Virus record (IMG/VR): IMGVR_UViG_3300031962_000003
Span: 1-64,000 of that record
Origin: a virus
Length of the DNA stretch: 64,000 nucleotides
Reading direction: 5' to 3' (one strand)
Positions 23,884 through 31,448 of this stretch are shown here, piece by piece. A program made the position numbers and the translations under genes. Within the stretch, counting starts at the first letter, position 1. Each line of letters begins with the position of its first letter. A model generated the notes under the pieces. The model was not told the origin of the DNA. It saw nothing but the letters and a program-made list of their open reading frames with translations, and searched no databases.

Positions 23884-24140
23884 AACGGCTCCCGCCGGCC
23901 CCGCCACTCGACCGCTTCCTCGCGGGCCCGCTTCCAGCACTCGAGCGCCATGTCGGCCCAGCCGGCGAGCTTGTCGTCGCCTTCGACGGCCCCGCGGATC
24001 TTCTCGACGAAGAGCTTCGCCTGGACGCGGGACTGCTCCCGGTCGTACCAGATCCAGCGGAAGACGAACATGAAGACGGCGAGCGCGACAATGAGGGCTG
24101 CCACGGCGAGCGACAGTGCGACGACGGCGACGATCAGCAT
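23880..24140 (-). CDS. Small N-terminally anchored membrane protein
   Basis: 86 residues. A hydrophobic helix (about 2-27, VVALSLAVAALIVALAVFMF) then a helical cytoplasmic-type tail (SRVQAKLFVEKIRGAVEG). A simple membrane-tethered helix; spanin-like or holin-like roles are possible. Function unknown. Confidence 0.6.
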   Translation of the reverse strand: MLIVAVVALSLAVAALIVALAVFMFVFRWIWYDREQSRVQAKLFVEKIRGAVEGDDKLAGWADMALECWKRAREEAVEWRGRREPF

Positions 24141-24159
24141 TGAATGGGTACCTCCAAGA

Positions 24160-24831
24160 TCAATATACCTTCAGGCCGGCGTGCTCCCGCACGTAGAATC
24201 CGTAATCCTGCCTCTTCCCGTCGATGTAGGCCAGCTTCACTCCGGCCTGGCCGACGCAATAGTTGAAGTAGACCTGGTCGCGCTTCGAGCCGGCGGAGAT
24301 CTTGGACCACCAGAGCTCGTTGAAGCTCCGGATCACGTCGCTGTGCCTCCGGAGCAGGATCCCGGTCTCCCCGAGCCCGGCGGCGCGCGGGTGGCCGGCC
24401 CCGAGCAGGATCTTCAGCTCCTTCCCCATGACCGCCGGATCCTCCTTCCCGCAGGCGACGGCGGCGCGCGCGCCCTCGTAGACGCAGTCGATCGTCTGGT
24501 GCCGGAAGACCGCGACGTCGCTGTCCGACAGGTACCGCTCGACGAGCTCGCGGAGGTCGACGTCGATCGCGTCGACCGAGCCGTCGAGCCAGACGACGAG
24601 CCGGTAGTCCTTGACCGGCCCGATGTGCGACATGACCTTGTGGAGCCGGGCTGTCCTGGTAGTGTCTTGCGCCTGGAAAAAAGATGGAATGGTGATCACC
24701 TTCGTCCGTCGAGGTGCTCTCCCAAGTGGGAAGTCAGTCAACAGGAACAGGTCGACGTCGTCCCCAAAGTCCGGCTCGACGTACGGGTCGTAGCGCCCGA
24801 AAATCCCCGTGTAGACGGCGATCTTTTCCAT
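24160..24831 (-). CDS. DUF616-like glycosyltransferase (GT-A fold)
   Basis: 223 residues. KIAVYTGIFGRYDPYVEPDF, LFLLTDFPLG, ARLHKVMSHIGPVKDYRLVV and WLDGSVDAIDVDL are the order of motifs in DUF616/TOD1-type enzymes, with WLDGS in the metal-binding position and HQTIDCVYEGARAA later. It probably transfers a sugar from a nucleotide donor. Paired with a methyltransferase four bases away, so the two likely modify one glycan. Confidence 0.8.
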   Translation of the reverse strand: MEKIAVYTGIFGRYDPYVEPDFGDDVDLFLLTDFPLGRAPRRTKVITIPSFFQAQDTTRTARLHKVMSHIGPVKDYRLVVWLDGSVDAIDVDLRELVERYLSDSDVAVFRHQTIDCVYEGARAAVACGKEDPAVMGKELKILLGAGHPRAAGLGETGILLRRHSDVIRSFNELWWSKISAGSKRDQVYFNYCVGQAGVKLAYIDGKRQDYGFYVREHAGLKVY

Positions 24832-24835
24832 CCCT

Positions 24836-25387
24836 CTACCCTGGCCCGGCCGGCTCTACGTGCGAGAGGTCCTCGATGGAGAGCAGCTTACCCACCGCTC
24901 GCCGCTGAGCCTTCAGAAACACGCCCGGATGGCTGTACACGTCCGGCTCGAGCGCCAGGATGTCCATGTCGGCGAAGATCGCCCGGAAGTGGTCGCCCGT
25001 GAAGCGCCAGTGGTCCTCCGGGAAGGCATGGTACGGGAACCCCGGGGACCTGGTCGTCACGACCAGGAGGCCACCTGACTTCGTGACCGACTTCATCTGG
25101 AAGACTGCGGTCCTCCAGTCTTTGACGTGCTCAAGCATCTCCGTCGAGATGACCACGTCGAAGCGCCTGGTCCCGAACCTCACATCTAGGTTGTCGACGT
25201 TCACGACGCGGTCGACGCCCGGGCCCGGCTGGGAGTCGACGCCGATGTACGAGGCGGGGCACATCGGCTCGACAATCGACCTGGGCGTCCCATTCACGTC
25301 GTAGCTGCCGACCTCGAGCACGGACTTCCCGGAGATCTCCTCCGGTGTCAGGGTACGTCCCAGGAAGTCAAGAACGGACTGGTGCAT
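24836..25387 (-). CDS. Class I SAM-dependent methyltransferase
   Basis: 183 residues. VLEVGSYDVNG is motif I, YIGVDSQPGPGVDRVVNVDN holds the acidic motif II, and FDVVISTEMLEHVKDW with GGLLVVTTRSPGFPYHAF fits the Methyltransf_11 pattern. Acts on a small molecule or glycan by pattern. Adjacent glycosyltransferase suggests sugar methylation. Confidence 0.85.
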   Translation of the reverse strand: MHQSVLDFLGRTLTPEEISGKSVLEVGSYDVNGTPRSIVEPMCPASYIGVDSQPGPGVDRVVNVDNLDVRFGTRRFDVVISTEMLEHVKDWRTAVFQMKSVTKSGGLLVVTTRSPGFPYHAFPEDHWRFTGDHFRAIFADMDILALEPDVYSHPGVFLKAQRRAVGKLLSIEDLSHVEPAGPG

Positions 25388-25391
25388 ACGC

Positions 25392-25694
25392 TTACAGCTC
25401 TTCGATCCGAACTGGCTCGCAGTAGAGCACCTGGGAGCCGTCCGTCTCCGCGGCCACGAAGATCTGCCCGGACGACGCGACGTTGATACTGGCGAACTCC
25501 CCTGGATTCAGGACCATCCGAGAGTTTCGGTCCTTCGTACCTTTCTTGCTCGATCCGATGTAGATCGGGCCAGTGTTGCTCTTTAGTGCGGTCACGAGAA
25601 GGCACTTCCCAGCCGGAAGAACGACGACCGGATCCACTAGCTGAGTGGCTTTACGTTTCTTCAGCCTCTTCGAGCCGCCAGTCACTCTACTCAT
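25392..25694 (-). CDS. Small beta-rich protein
   Basis: 100 residues. Basic N-terminus (SKRLKKRK), then alternating strands (VVVLPAGKCLLVTALKSNTG, GPIYIGSSKKGTK, MVLNPGEFASINVASSGQIF). The beta-barrel-like layout resembles small phage decoration or fibre-cap proteins, which often have GPIYIG-like runs. Function inferred only. Confidence 0.55.
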   Translation of the reverse strand: MSRVTGGSKRLKKRKATQLVDPVVVLPAGKCLLVTALKSNTGPIYIGSSKKGTKDRNSRMVLNPGEFASINVASSGQIFVAAETDGSQVLYCEPVRIEEL

Positions 25695-25718
25695 CGTCTC
25701 TCCAGTGGCACTCTAGTC

Positions 25719-25994
25719 TCATTCTATGCCTATTTGAATCGCTTTTTTAGTTTTTCTTGCCCTCTTCATCCTGTACAGGCTGGCGAACTTCCGGATCTCC
25801 TCGATCTCGATCCCCTTCAAGCAGTTGACCAGGTCGACCACCCGACGCGCGTCTCTCATGGACTGGCTGGTGTCGAAGCCGCCGAAGGCCGCGATCGTCC
25901 TTCCGCCACTCGTCCCGACGTAGGTGCAGTTCACGCTCTGCCTCGTTACGCGCCAGCGGCCAGGCGTGTGCTTCATGCCGTCCGGTTTAGCCAT
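25719..25994 (-). CDS. Small basic protein
   Basis: 91 residues. An alpha-beta N-terminus (MKHTPGRWRVTRQSVNCTYV) and a helical basic C-terminus. HTPGRW followed by AFGGFDTS and ANDARRVVDLVN-like pattern is reminiscent of small phage proteins of unknown role. Its start is preceded by the A/GTG-associated repeat AGAAAAGGTGAAGA. Confidence 0.55.
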   Translation of the reverse strand: MAKPDGMKHTPGRWRVTRQSVNCTYVGTSGGRTIAAFGGFDTSQSMRDARRVVDLVNCLKGIEIEEIRKFASLYRMKRARKTKKAIQIGIE

Positions 25995-26014
25995 TCTTCA
26001 CCTTTTCTGTACAA
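25995..26014 (-). repeat. Start-associated repeat, half-palindrome form
   Basis: Minus strand TTGTACAGAAAAGGTGAAGA immediately before ATG. It supplies the ribosome site and matches the copies at 26202 and 26744. Confidence 0.65.
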
Positions 26015-26201
26015 CTACACGCTTTGCCGACTTAACTAAAAAGTCGTGATGCTTCTTGCAGTCATCGCATCGATGGTATGAAAATCTACCGATTTTATAA
26101 CTCCACCTTGAGGCTACTCCACACTGCTCAATAGAAATTCCACGAAGAACGACCTGGCCGCACGGACGACCACGTTTCTTAAGGTGCTTCCAGGTTTTCA
26201 C
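25998..26201 (-). CDS. Small Cys/His protein
   Basis: 67 residues from GTG. CGQVVLRGISIEQC and HRCDDCKKHH make a likely zinc site in a Lys/Arg-rich protein. Function unknown. Confidence 0.5.
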   Translation of the reverse strand: MKTWKHLKKRGRPCGQVVLRGISIEQCGVASRWSYKIGRFSYHRCDDCKKHHDFLVKSAKRVVVQKR

Positions 26202-26222
26202 TCTTCACCTTTTCTGTGCCAA
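26202..26222 (-). repeat. Start-associated repeat, half-palindrome form
   Basis: Minus strand TTGGCACAGAAAAGGTGAAG then AGTG. The half-site GGCACAGAA is fused to the ribosome site and start codon. Confidence 0.65.
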
Positions 26223-26351
26223 CCTACGACCGGGCTTTAGCCTCAAGCACTGACAGCAGTAGAGTCTCGTCTCCTTGTGGATAAATCCTTCTTTGCTCTT
26301 CCCCGTGACGATCCACTTTGCTTTGCAGTAGCAGTGTTTCTTGCAGAGCAC
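26205..26351 (-). CDS. 48-residue zinc-binding protein
   Basis: Short frame from GTG preceded by GAGGTAAAGA. CKKHCYCK near the N-terminus and CCQCLRLKPGRR near the C-terminus give enough Cys/His for one zinc site. Its stop lies within the repeat that starts the next gene. Function unknown. Confidence 0.5.
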   Translation of the reverse strand: MLCKKHCYCKAKWIVTGKSKEGFIHKETRLYCCQCLRLKPGRRLAQKR

Positions 26352-26362
26352 TCTTTACCTCA
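26352..26362 (-). repeat. Start-associated repeat, ribosome-site part only
   Basis: Minus strand GTGAGGTAAAGA before GTG matches the 3' half of the 26744 copy but lacks the GGCACAGAA half-site. Confidence 0.45.
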
Positions 26363-26743
26363 CTCTACTCTTGTCCAAAGCTCTAGTTTGTATAGCGGGA
26401 TCGGTAGCTTCCGCGCTGGGGCATACGGAGTTCCCCACGTTTCGTCGATGGTCTCGTCAGCCCATTCAACGAACCCTTCCTCCGGAACAACGACGAGGAT
26501 CTCGTCGCCGATCTGAGGAGGCGGAGGCTTCTGCCCCTGGACCCATGGCTTCTCGGTGTTCGTCACGGTCGTCCGGATGATCTCCATCGTCGCCAACGTC
26601 GCGTGATCTCCGCGCACGAGCGACCAGAACCCTCCACCGTGAGAGCAGAACTGGCGGATCTCGATCATCGACGACCAGACGAACGGCTCCTTCCGGTACT
26701 TCCCGGCCGCGCGAGGATCTCGGAAGGCCACGTAGTGCTGCAC
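26360..26743 (-). CDS. Unknown soluble protein
   Basis: 127 residues from GTG. A C-terminal beta-rich part (IGDEILVVVPEEGFVEWADE) and an N-terminal alpha-beta part (EPFVWSSMIEIRQFCSHGGG). No motif. Preceded by the start-associated repeat. Function unknown. Confidence 0.55.
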   Translation of the reverse strand: MQHYVAFRDPRAAGKYRKEPFVWSSMIEIRQFCSHGGGFWSLVRGDHATLATMEIIRTTVTNTEKPWVQGQKPPPPQIGDEILVVVPEEGFVEWADETIDETWGTPYAPARKLPIPLYKLELWTRVE

Positions 26744-26767
26744 TCTTTACCTCTTCTGTGCCAACTA
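26744..26767 (-). repeat. Start-associated repeat, half-palindrome form
   Basis: Minus strand TAGTTGGCACAGAAGAGGTA then AAGAGTG: it begins with the stop of the upstream gene and ends at the next start. Confidence 0.65.
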
Positions 26768-26971
26768 GGCGAACTGCTGCTCAACGACCTCTTGCCCATG
26801 CTTCTTGCCGTGGGCTCGGTACGCATCCCTGACGGCGTAGAAATGCTCGCGGCAATACTGCTTATCCTCGTTGCCGATCATATCTGGCCGATAAACGACC
26901 AGCCGGACAACCGGCATCTTGTCGCACGTCTCTTCGGCACATTTGATCGGGTACTCTTCTAGGCGAATCAT
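26765..26971 (-). CDS. Small zinc-binding protein
   Basis: 68 residues from the ATG with AGGAGAA upstream. CAEETC (about residue 11) and YCREHF (about 40) give C-x4-C and CxxH, a likely zinc site. Function unknown. Confidence 0.55.
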   Translation of the reverse strand: MIRLEEYPIKCAEETCDKMPVVRLVVYRPDMIGNEDKQYCREHFYAVRDAYRAHGKKHGQEVVEQQFA

Positions 26972-26982
26972 TTTCTTCTCCT

Positions 26983-27378
26983 TTACCAAATCTCAAACCC
27001 GCCGCACTTCTTTAGGAAGTCGACGAACTTCAGGAGGTGCGGCAACTTAATCGAATAGATCGCTGGCGTCTTCACGTCCATCCCCTGTTGGGAGAGTTGC
27101 TGCATCAGGCCAACTTCTGGTCCTGGAGAACACTCGAGGACCATTACCTGCTCACCCTTCGGCCAGTCATTCTCGACAAACTCCTGTAGAGCCATCGCGA
27201 GCCGGTCGCACTCGTCCTGGGTCTTGAGGCCGTTGCCGTCGTTGTATTCCCAGCCGTCGATCGTCAGGCCGAGGGAGAAGAGCCGATTGACGTGCTCACA
27301 AAGAGAGTGGATCGGCCGCCAAGACCAGACCGATGCATCGAAGTTGCCGCCTTTGGTCCCGGTTAGAGACATGCCCAT
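26983..27378 (-). CDS. Unknown soluble protein
   Basis: 131 residues from the ATG at 27378, chosen because AAGGGAG lies six bases upstream. HSLCEHVNRLFSLGLTIDG and ECDRLAMALQEFVENDWPKG are helical, followed by a strand region and a helical end. HEHVNRLFS-like and LAMALQEFV patterns recall small phage proteins of unknown role. Preceded by the full palindrome. Confidence 0.55.
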   Translation of the reverse strand: MGMSLTGTKGGNFDASVWSWRPIHSLCEHVNRLFSLGLTIDGWEYNDGNGLKTQDECDRLAMALQEFVENDWPKGEQVMVLECSPGPEVGLMQQLSQQGMDVKTPAIYSIKLPHLLKFVDFLKKCGGFEIW

Positions 27379-27390
27379 ATAAGCTCCCTT

Positions 27391-27414
27391 GGCACTCAAT
27401 CTGCCTTCTGTGCC
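27391..27414. promoter_or_regulatory. 24-base palindrome copy
   Basis: GGCACTCAA ... TTCTGTGCC: five outer pairs plus inner A-T pairs. It begins at the stop codon of the upstream gene and ends just before the ribosome site of the 131-residue gene. Confidence 0.7.
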
Positions 27415-27710
27415 TACGCTTTCTTGGTGTACACCGGCCGTTCCCTAAGCGCCTCCGCCGCCTTCCAAGCGGAGAGGGCGCGAGCCTCAATCTTGTCTGT
27501 CGTCGGCATCCACTTGAGCCGACACTTGCTGTTGAGGATCAGATTCGCCATCGCCTTCGCGTAGTCGACGAGATCCTGGTCATTCTGGCAAACGATCCCG
27601 AGACCGCAATCCCCGCGACGTGCCATGAAGACCGGGATCATGATCGCCGCGTACAGCTCGACCTTATCCTCCGGAGACATCCGGATCTCTTCCTTCTTCG
27701 GCTTCTTCAT
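27414..27710 (-). CDS. Small helical protein
   Basis: 98 residues, helical (SPEDKVELYAAIMIPVFMAR, ADAVAKAMANLIL-like), with one Cys pair too far apart to call. No motif. Function unknown. Confidence 0.5.
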   Translation of the reverse strand: MKKPKKEEIRMSPEDKVELYAAIMIPVFMARRGDCGLGIVCQNDQDLVDYAKAMANLILNSKCRLKWMPTTDKIEARALSAWKAAEALRERPVYTKKA

Positions 27711-27721
27711 AGTTCTCCCTT

Positions 27722-27745
27722 GGCACTCAATTCGGCTTCTGTGTC
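27722..27745. promoter_or_regulatory. 24-base palindrome copy
   Basis: GGCACTCAA ... TTCTGTGTC, one arm mismatch. It lies between the stop of the 84-residue gene and the ribosome site (AAGGGAG) of the 98-residue gene. Confidence 0.65.
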
Positions 27746-27998
27746 AATTGCTGGGAACCGTTTTATCTTCGACCGTGAACGGGATCGCTTCCTTCTGAAG
27801 CTCCCTCTTCATGTCCACAAAGCAGTTTGGGTGAATGAGATCGACGTCTCTGTCGATCTGGATCTTGTGCGCCATGTCTCCAGGGACGACGCGACCGCCC
27901 TTCGGGCAGAGTGAAAACGCGCAGCCCCAGTGACCGAGGAGGTTGTACGGTGGCGCCTTGCCGTCGAACTTGAAGGTTTCGAGAATCGTTATCTTCAC
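27744..27998 (-). CDS. Small soluble protein
   Basis: 84 residues from GTG with GGGAGG upstream. ITILETFKFDGKAPPYNLLG is followed by CAFSLCPKGG, a single CxxxxC pair. Function unknown. Confidence 0.5.
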   Translation of the reverse strand: MKITILETFKFDGKAPPYNLLGHWGCAFSLCPKGGRVVPGDMAHKIQIDRDVDLIHPNCFVDMKRELQKEAIPFTVEDKTVPSN

Positions 27999-28010
27999 TC
28001 TGCCCTCCCT

Positions 28011-28034
28011 GGCACTCAATAGGTCTACTGTGCC
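28011..28034. promoter_or_regulatory. 24-base palindrome copy
   Basis: GGCACTCAA ... CTACTGTGCC-type arms (minus strand GGCACAGTAG ... TTGAGTGCC), ending beside the GGGAGG ribosome site of the 84-residue gene. Confidence 0.65.
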
Positions 28035-28216
28035 GCCCGCTCGCGGCGCTTCTCGATCATATCGAGGCACAGCGGACAGCTCGGATGCGTGATGAAGTGG
28101 ACCGCGAGCGCGACTTCCTTCGCAAACGGGTCCATGTTCAACTCGCATCCGAGGTGCTCTCCTAGGATCTTCGCAATCACCAGATACTCCTCGTGCGTCT
28201 TCTTCATGGCACTCAT
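28025..28216 (-). CDS. Small helical protein with CxxC
   Basis: 63 residues from ATGAGTGCCATG; either Met could start. HFITHPSCPLCLDMIEKRRE near the end holds a CxxC. The palindrome overlaps the start codon. Function unknown. Confidence 0.5.
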   Translation of the reverse strand: MSAMKKTHEEYLVIAKILGEHLGCELNMDPFAKEVALAVHFITHPSCPLCLDMIEKRRERAAQ

Positions 28217-28231
28217 CTCGGTTTCTATGCC
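28208..28231. promoter_or_regulatory. 24-base palindrome copy (degenerate)
   Basis: Minus strand GGCATAGAA ... ATGAGTGCC then ATG. Two arm mismatches; position directly against the start codon matches the 37697 copy. Confidence 0.55.
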
Positions 28232-28737
28232 AGCCGAGTCCCCATCTTCCGGTGGATCCGCTCCAGCACAGCCTCGTTCAGATTGAAGGATCCGTTCGGA
28301 TCCGAGAGCGCCAGGCGGACCGCGCAGATCACGAGATCGGCGACGTACTTCTCGACCGACTCCTTCTGGAAGGCTTCCGACGAGCCGTGGTGGTCCGCCT
28401 CCTCGACCATGTTCTGGAGCATTACGGCGGCCTTCAGGACGTGCTTTAGGGCGTGGTCGAAGTCCTTGTACTTCGACGGGGAGTTCTTGAACTGTTCGCT
28501 GTAGAGCTCGTCCGTCCAGAGTTTTGGGAGCTCTTTCTGAAGGATCCGGAGGAGGTTCCCGCGCTCCTTCGCTCCCATTTCGATATGCCACGCCACGTCC
28601 GAGACGCGATCGAATCCTTTCTCCGGGGTCGGGTACTTCATCCCAGCCATCTCGATCAGGAGCTCGTCGAAGAGTTCCTTACGGCCGGCAACCTTCCCGT
28701 TCTCGAACGCGCGTTCTGTGTCGTTCACCGACAGCAT
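28225..28737 (-). CDS. Helical protein of unknown function
   Basis: 170 residues, helical throughout. SEQFKNSPSKYKDFDHALKH and HVLKAAVMLQNMVEEADHH, with AVRLALSDPNGSFNLNEAVL at the end, recall the DUF-type proteins coupled to phage nucleotide metabolism, but no family can be named. Function unknown. Confidence 0.55.
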   Translation of the reverse strand: MLSVNDTERAFENGKVAGRKELFDELLIEMAGMKYPTPEKGFDRVSDVAWHIEMGAKERGNLLRILQKELPKLWTDELYSEQFKNSPSKYKDFDHALKHVLKAAVMLQNMVEEADHHGSSEAFQKESVEKYVADLVICAVRLALSDPNGSFNLNEAVLERIHRKMGTRLA

Positions 28738-28747
28738 AGCTCTCTCC

Positions 28748-29092
28748 TTAATCCGCGATCCGCTCCAACATGACGACAGCCCGGTACTTCCCTTCCGTAA
28801 GAGACTCGTGCCCGAGGAATCCTCGGAGTTGGAAGTCTCCCTCAGGAACTCTCAGAGCGAACCAGGCCTGCCGGAGCTGGTGGATCTGAAACTCCGTCAC
28901 CATGATGTGCGAGAACCGCTCGAAGGCCTTTTCCGGGATGTCGTGCGCCATCTTGACGATCGCGCCGACGTCCCGGCTAACGCGGGCGACCTCCCGCTTC
29001 GCCTCGTCGGCCTGGTTCGAGATGCTGCACTGGAGATCTTTCATCCGCGCCTCGCCGTTCGCTACCAGGCGCTCGATCGCTTCCTTGAACAT
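28748..29092 (-). CDS. Helical protein of unknown function
   Basis: 114 residues. Coiled-coil-like N-terminal half (QADEAKREVARVSRDVGAI) and a mixed C-terminal half. No motif. Function unknown. Confidence 0.5.
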   Translation of the reverse strand: MFKEAIERLVANGEARMKDLQCSISNQADEAKREVARVSRDVGAIVKMAHDIPEKAFERFSHIMVTEFQIHQLRQAWFALRVPEGDFQLRGFLGHESLTEGKYRAVVMLERIAD

Positions 29093-29121
29093 GCTCTCCT
29101 CCTTCTGGTACTAGATCCTGC

Positions 29122-29517
29122 TTAAAATCTCTCTGGAAGATTCCTATGGGCGATCGGCTTCGGACGGGACTCCTCCTCCGGCTCGCCGGTCGGCGGCGCG
29201 GCCATGGATCCGTCCGGCGGCGGCGCGTGCAGGGCGATCTGCTGTCTGAGCCTGGATCCCGGCCGACGCCTCTCGAAGGCCGCCCAGACGATCTCGTCGG
29301 CCGCGTTCACGATGTCGTCGGGCGGGTACGAGAAGATCCCGGTCGACGGGTTCGCTAGGACCCCCTGGATCACCGAGCAGGTCAGCTGATCGAGGAATGG
29401 GTCCTGCAGCTCTTTGTTCCGGACGAGGAGTGCCTCGAGCTTTTCGTCCCGCTCCTTGGTGGTGACGCGCTGCTCGGACTTCGGGATCTTCGACAGCTCT
29501 CGCTTCTGGTCCATCAC
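29122..29517 (-). CDS. Unknown soluble protein with Pro-rich tail
   Basis: 131 residues from GTG-ATG at the overlapping stop of the upstream gene. Helical N-terminal half, then an Ala/Pro tail. No motif. Function unknown. Confidence 0.5.
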   Translation of the reverse strand: MMDQKRELSKIPKSEQRVTTKERDEKLEALLVRNKELQDPFLDQLTCSVIQGVLANPSTGIFSYPPDDIVNAADEIVWAAFERRRPGSRLRQQIALHAPPPDGSMAAPPTGEPEEESRPKPIAHRNLPERF

Positions 29518-29711
29518 CGCACCTTCCTTCTACTGTGCTTCCGGATCTCCCGAACGAACTCCTCGAGACGCTCCGGCGTCACCCGAATCATCGTGTAGGC
29601 CGTCGGGGAGTTAGCGGCGGACGGACCTACGATCTCGTACTCCGCCGAGTCGGACTTCCGGAAGATCGTGAAGCCGCCGACCTCCGCGACTCTCTCGTCG
29701 AGGGACGCCAT
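29514..29711 (-). CDS. Small alpha-beta protein
   Basis: 65 residues from ATG with AGGAGGGGGT upstream. VGGFTIFRKSDSAEYEIVG then TPERLEEFVREIRKHSR: a strand pair and a helix. Its start is overlapped by a zinc-ribbon gene in another frame. Function unknown. Confidence 0.5.
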   Translation of the reverse strand: MASLDERVAEVGGFTIFRKSDSAEYEIVGPSAANSPTAYTMIRVTPERLEEFVREIRKHSRRKVR

Positions 29712-29911
29712 ACCCCCTCCTTCGCAATTCTGTTCATCAGGACTTGACTCTTTCCAAATGTCATCCGAAGCGTGCAGACACGGGTCTGAGCCACGACGTT
29801 CCAGCGCTGGACGTCCTCGTGGTGGTGGATCTCGACGACCGTCATCTTCCGCCTGGTCCCCCACTCGCGGGTGATCATCAGGACGGTCTTCTTACAGGCC
29901 GGGCACTTCAT
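29627..29911 (-). CDS. Zinc-ribbon protein, C-terminus runs into the next gene
   Basis: 94 residues from ATG overlapping the stop of the 34-residue gene. MKCPACKKTVLMITREWGT with a later HHHED gives a small zinc site. The last 28 residues are Ser/Arg-rich and read out of frame through the start of the 65-residue gene, so the functional protein may be shorter or a frameshift is present. Confidence 0.45.
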   Translation of the reverse strand: MKCPACKKTVLMITREWGTRRKMTVVEIHHHEDVQRWNVVAQTRVCTLRMTFGKSQVLMNRIAKEGVWRPSTRESRRSAASRSSGSPTRRSTRS

Positions 29912-30012
29912 CTGCCCTTCTTCCTTGCGACGGCACAGAGAATCCCCCAGACGAAGACCGCGACCGCCAGAGCGAGCGCTCCGTGCAGGTACCACGGAAT
30001 CTCTTCCCTCAC
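29908..30012 (-). CDS. 34-residue membrane protein
   Basis: Short frame from GTG with AGGTGA upstream. EIPWYLHGALALAVAVFVWG forms one transmembrane helix, ending in RKKGR. Its stop overlaps the next start by four bases. Possible holin-like or regulatory membrane peptide; function unknown. Confidence 0.45.
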   Translation of the reverse strand: MREEIPWYLHGALALAVAVFVWGILCAVARKKGR

Positions 30013-30020
30013 AGGTCACC

Positions 30021-30269
30021 TCAGGCCACAGGCTCGGCGAGGGGCCGATTCGCCACCGTCGCCGGACCGCACTTGAAGCCAGGGTCGAGCTTCGCGAGCT
30101 CGCCGGCGAGCTGCTTCCGGATCTGGACGAGGGACTTGTCCGCCTCCTCGAGCGCGATCTGGGCTCGCATCTTCGTCGACGTGAGCCGTTCGACCTCGAG
30201 CTGCTTCTCGGCGAGCGTCGCGGTGATCGCCGCGATCCGCTTGACGACTTCTTCCTTGTTGTCAGCCAC
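30021..30269 (-). CDS. Small coiled-coil protein
   Basis: 82 residues from GTG with GGAGGAT upstream. Residues 5-55 are a clear coiled coil (VVKRIAAITATLAEKQLEVE then LTSTKMRAQIALEEADKSL). Function unknown. Confidence 0.55.
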   Translation of the reverse strand: MADNKEEVVKRIAAITATLAEKQLEVERLTSTKMRAQIALEEADKSLVQIRKQLAGELAKLDPGFKCGPATVANRPLAEPVA

Positions 30270-30289
30270 GCTATCCTCCTTCTGGTTTC

Positions 30290-30790
30290 CTAAGCCGAGG
30301 CTCTCAGTACGACCTGCCAGTCCACCCGGGCCACGAGCCACGGGCAGTCCGGCCACTCCGAGACGTGCCCGTAGCCGGCGTCCTGGACCGCCGAGATCAC
30401 GTCCCGGGTCCGCCACCAGGACCGGTGCGCGATCCCCGGGGCGGCGTCCGGGTACACCGTGTAGTGCGAGACGATCTGCTGGAGCAGCTTGAAATCGACT
30501 GACGGGTGGTTGCAGCGGTCCAGGACCGGCACGACCAGGACGAGCGCCGCCGCCGGGGCCTGCTGGCGGACGAGCCGGATGAACCGATGCGCGTCCTCCG
30601 GCGTCTGGTGCTCGAGGAAGTGCCCGGCGAAGACGAGCTCCGCGCCGGCGTAGTCCAGCTTGAAGGCGTCCCCGTAGAGAACGGGCCTGCCCGCGTGGCT
30701 CGCCGCGGGGGACGTGACGTTGATGTCGTAGTTCTCGAAGGGCGACTGGATGGGGTACTGCCCGCACCCGACGTTAATGTGCCTTCCCAC
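30290..30790 (-). CDS. Class I SAM-dependent methyltransferase
   Basis: 166 residues. HINVGCGQYP is motif I, YDINVT the acidic site, and ELVFAGHFLEHQTPEDAHRF with ALVLVVPVLDRCNHPS gives motifs IV and post-IV. Predicted predicate catalytic site HFLEH matches GNAT-unrelated MTases of the UbiE style. Substrate unknown; sits beside GroES. Confidence 0.75.
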   Translation of the reverse strand: MGRHINVGCGQYPIQSPFENYDINVTSPAASHAGRPVLYGDAFKLDYAGAELVFAGHFLEHQTPEDAHRFIRLVRQQAPAAALVLVVPVLDRCNHPSVDFKLLQQIVSHYTVYPDAAPGIAHRSWWRTRDVISAVQDAGYGHVSEWPDCPWLVARVDWQVVLRASA

Positions 30791-30793
30791 GAC

Positions 30794-31102
30794 TCAGCCC
30801 TTGACGATCCGGCAGTAGATCTCGCGCTCCTGCATGACGAGGTAGGTGTCACCCTCGATCGTCACCTCGGTGCCGGCGTTGTGCTTGAACGCGACGCGGT
30901 CGGAGGTCTTGACGGTCATCGGGTGCCGCCGCGTCCCGTCCGCGCTTCCGGCGACGAACAGGCCGGGCCCGACCGCCACGACGTCGCCCTCGTCGGCGAT
31001 CGAGACGCTGTCCGGGAGCAGGATCCCGCCCTCGGTCTTCCGGGAGCCGGATCGCTTAACGATCACGTAGTCATGTAGGGGTGCCGGGACGAGCTTCGCC
31101 AT
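30794..31102 (-). CDS. groES: GroES-like co-chaperonin
   Basis: 102 residues from ATG with AAGGAGGAAG upstream. APLHDYVIVKRSGSRKTEGG, ILLPDS, GDVVAVGPG and VKTSDRVAFKHNAGTEVTI follow the GroES order, with the mobile loop at about residues 20-30 and the roof hairpin near 55-65. Phages use their own GroES (as T4 gp31) with host GroEL to fold capsid proteins. The family length is 95-110, so this is complete. Its start overlaps the 3' end of the next gene by 32 bases. Confidence 0.95.
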   Translation of the reverse strand: MAKLVPAPLHDYVIVKRSGSRKTEGGILLPDSVSIADEGDVVAVGPGLFVAGSADGTRRHPMTVKTSDRVAFKHNAGTEVTIEGDTYLVMQEREIYCRIVKG

Positions 31103-31448
31103 CGTTCTTCCTCCTTCTGGTGACCTTCGGTCTCCTACGACGTACCGCCTCGGCCCGGAGACGCCGGGCCTCGGCACGAGCTTTCTTCTTCGTGAACGGG
31201 CCGCCGGCGACGAGCCAGCGGTGCGTCTTGGCGTCCATCATCAGGATCCCCCAGCCGTTCTCCTTGCACTTGTGCCCCTCGTGCGGGCACATAAACGGAA
31301 AGAGGACGACGATCTCGCCGCGGATGATCTTCCGGCCGGCCTTCAGCTTCCGGAAGCAGGCCAGGTCGATCTCGCCGATCCCGCCATTTTCCGGCAGGCC
31401 GCGCTCGCAGGCGATGCAAAACGACTCGGCGAACTTCTCTTCGGTCAC
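31071..31448 (-). CDS. Zinc-binding protein of unknown function
   Basis: 125 residues from a GTG overlapping the recombinase stop. CIACERG, then CPHEGHKC and WGILMMDAKTHRWLVAGGPF make a zinc site plus a small beta domain, followed by a Lys/Arg-rich tail. Function unknown; coupling with the recombinase suggests a DNA role. Confidence 0.6.
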   Translation of the reverse strand: MTEEKFAESFCIACERGLPENGGIGEIDLACFRKLKAGRKIIRGEIVVLFPFMCPHEGHKCKENGWGILMMDAKTHRWLVAGGPFTKKKARAEARRLRAEAVRRRRPKVTRRRKNDGEARPGTPT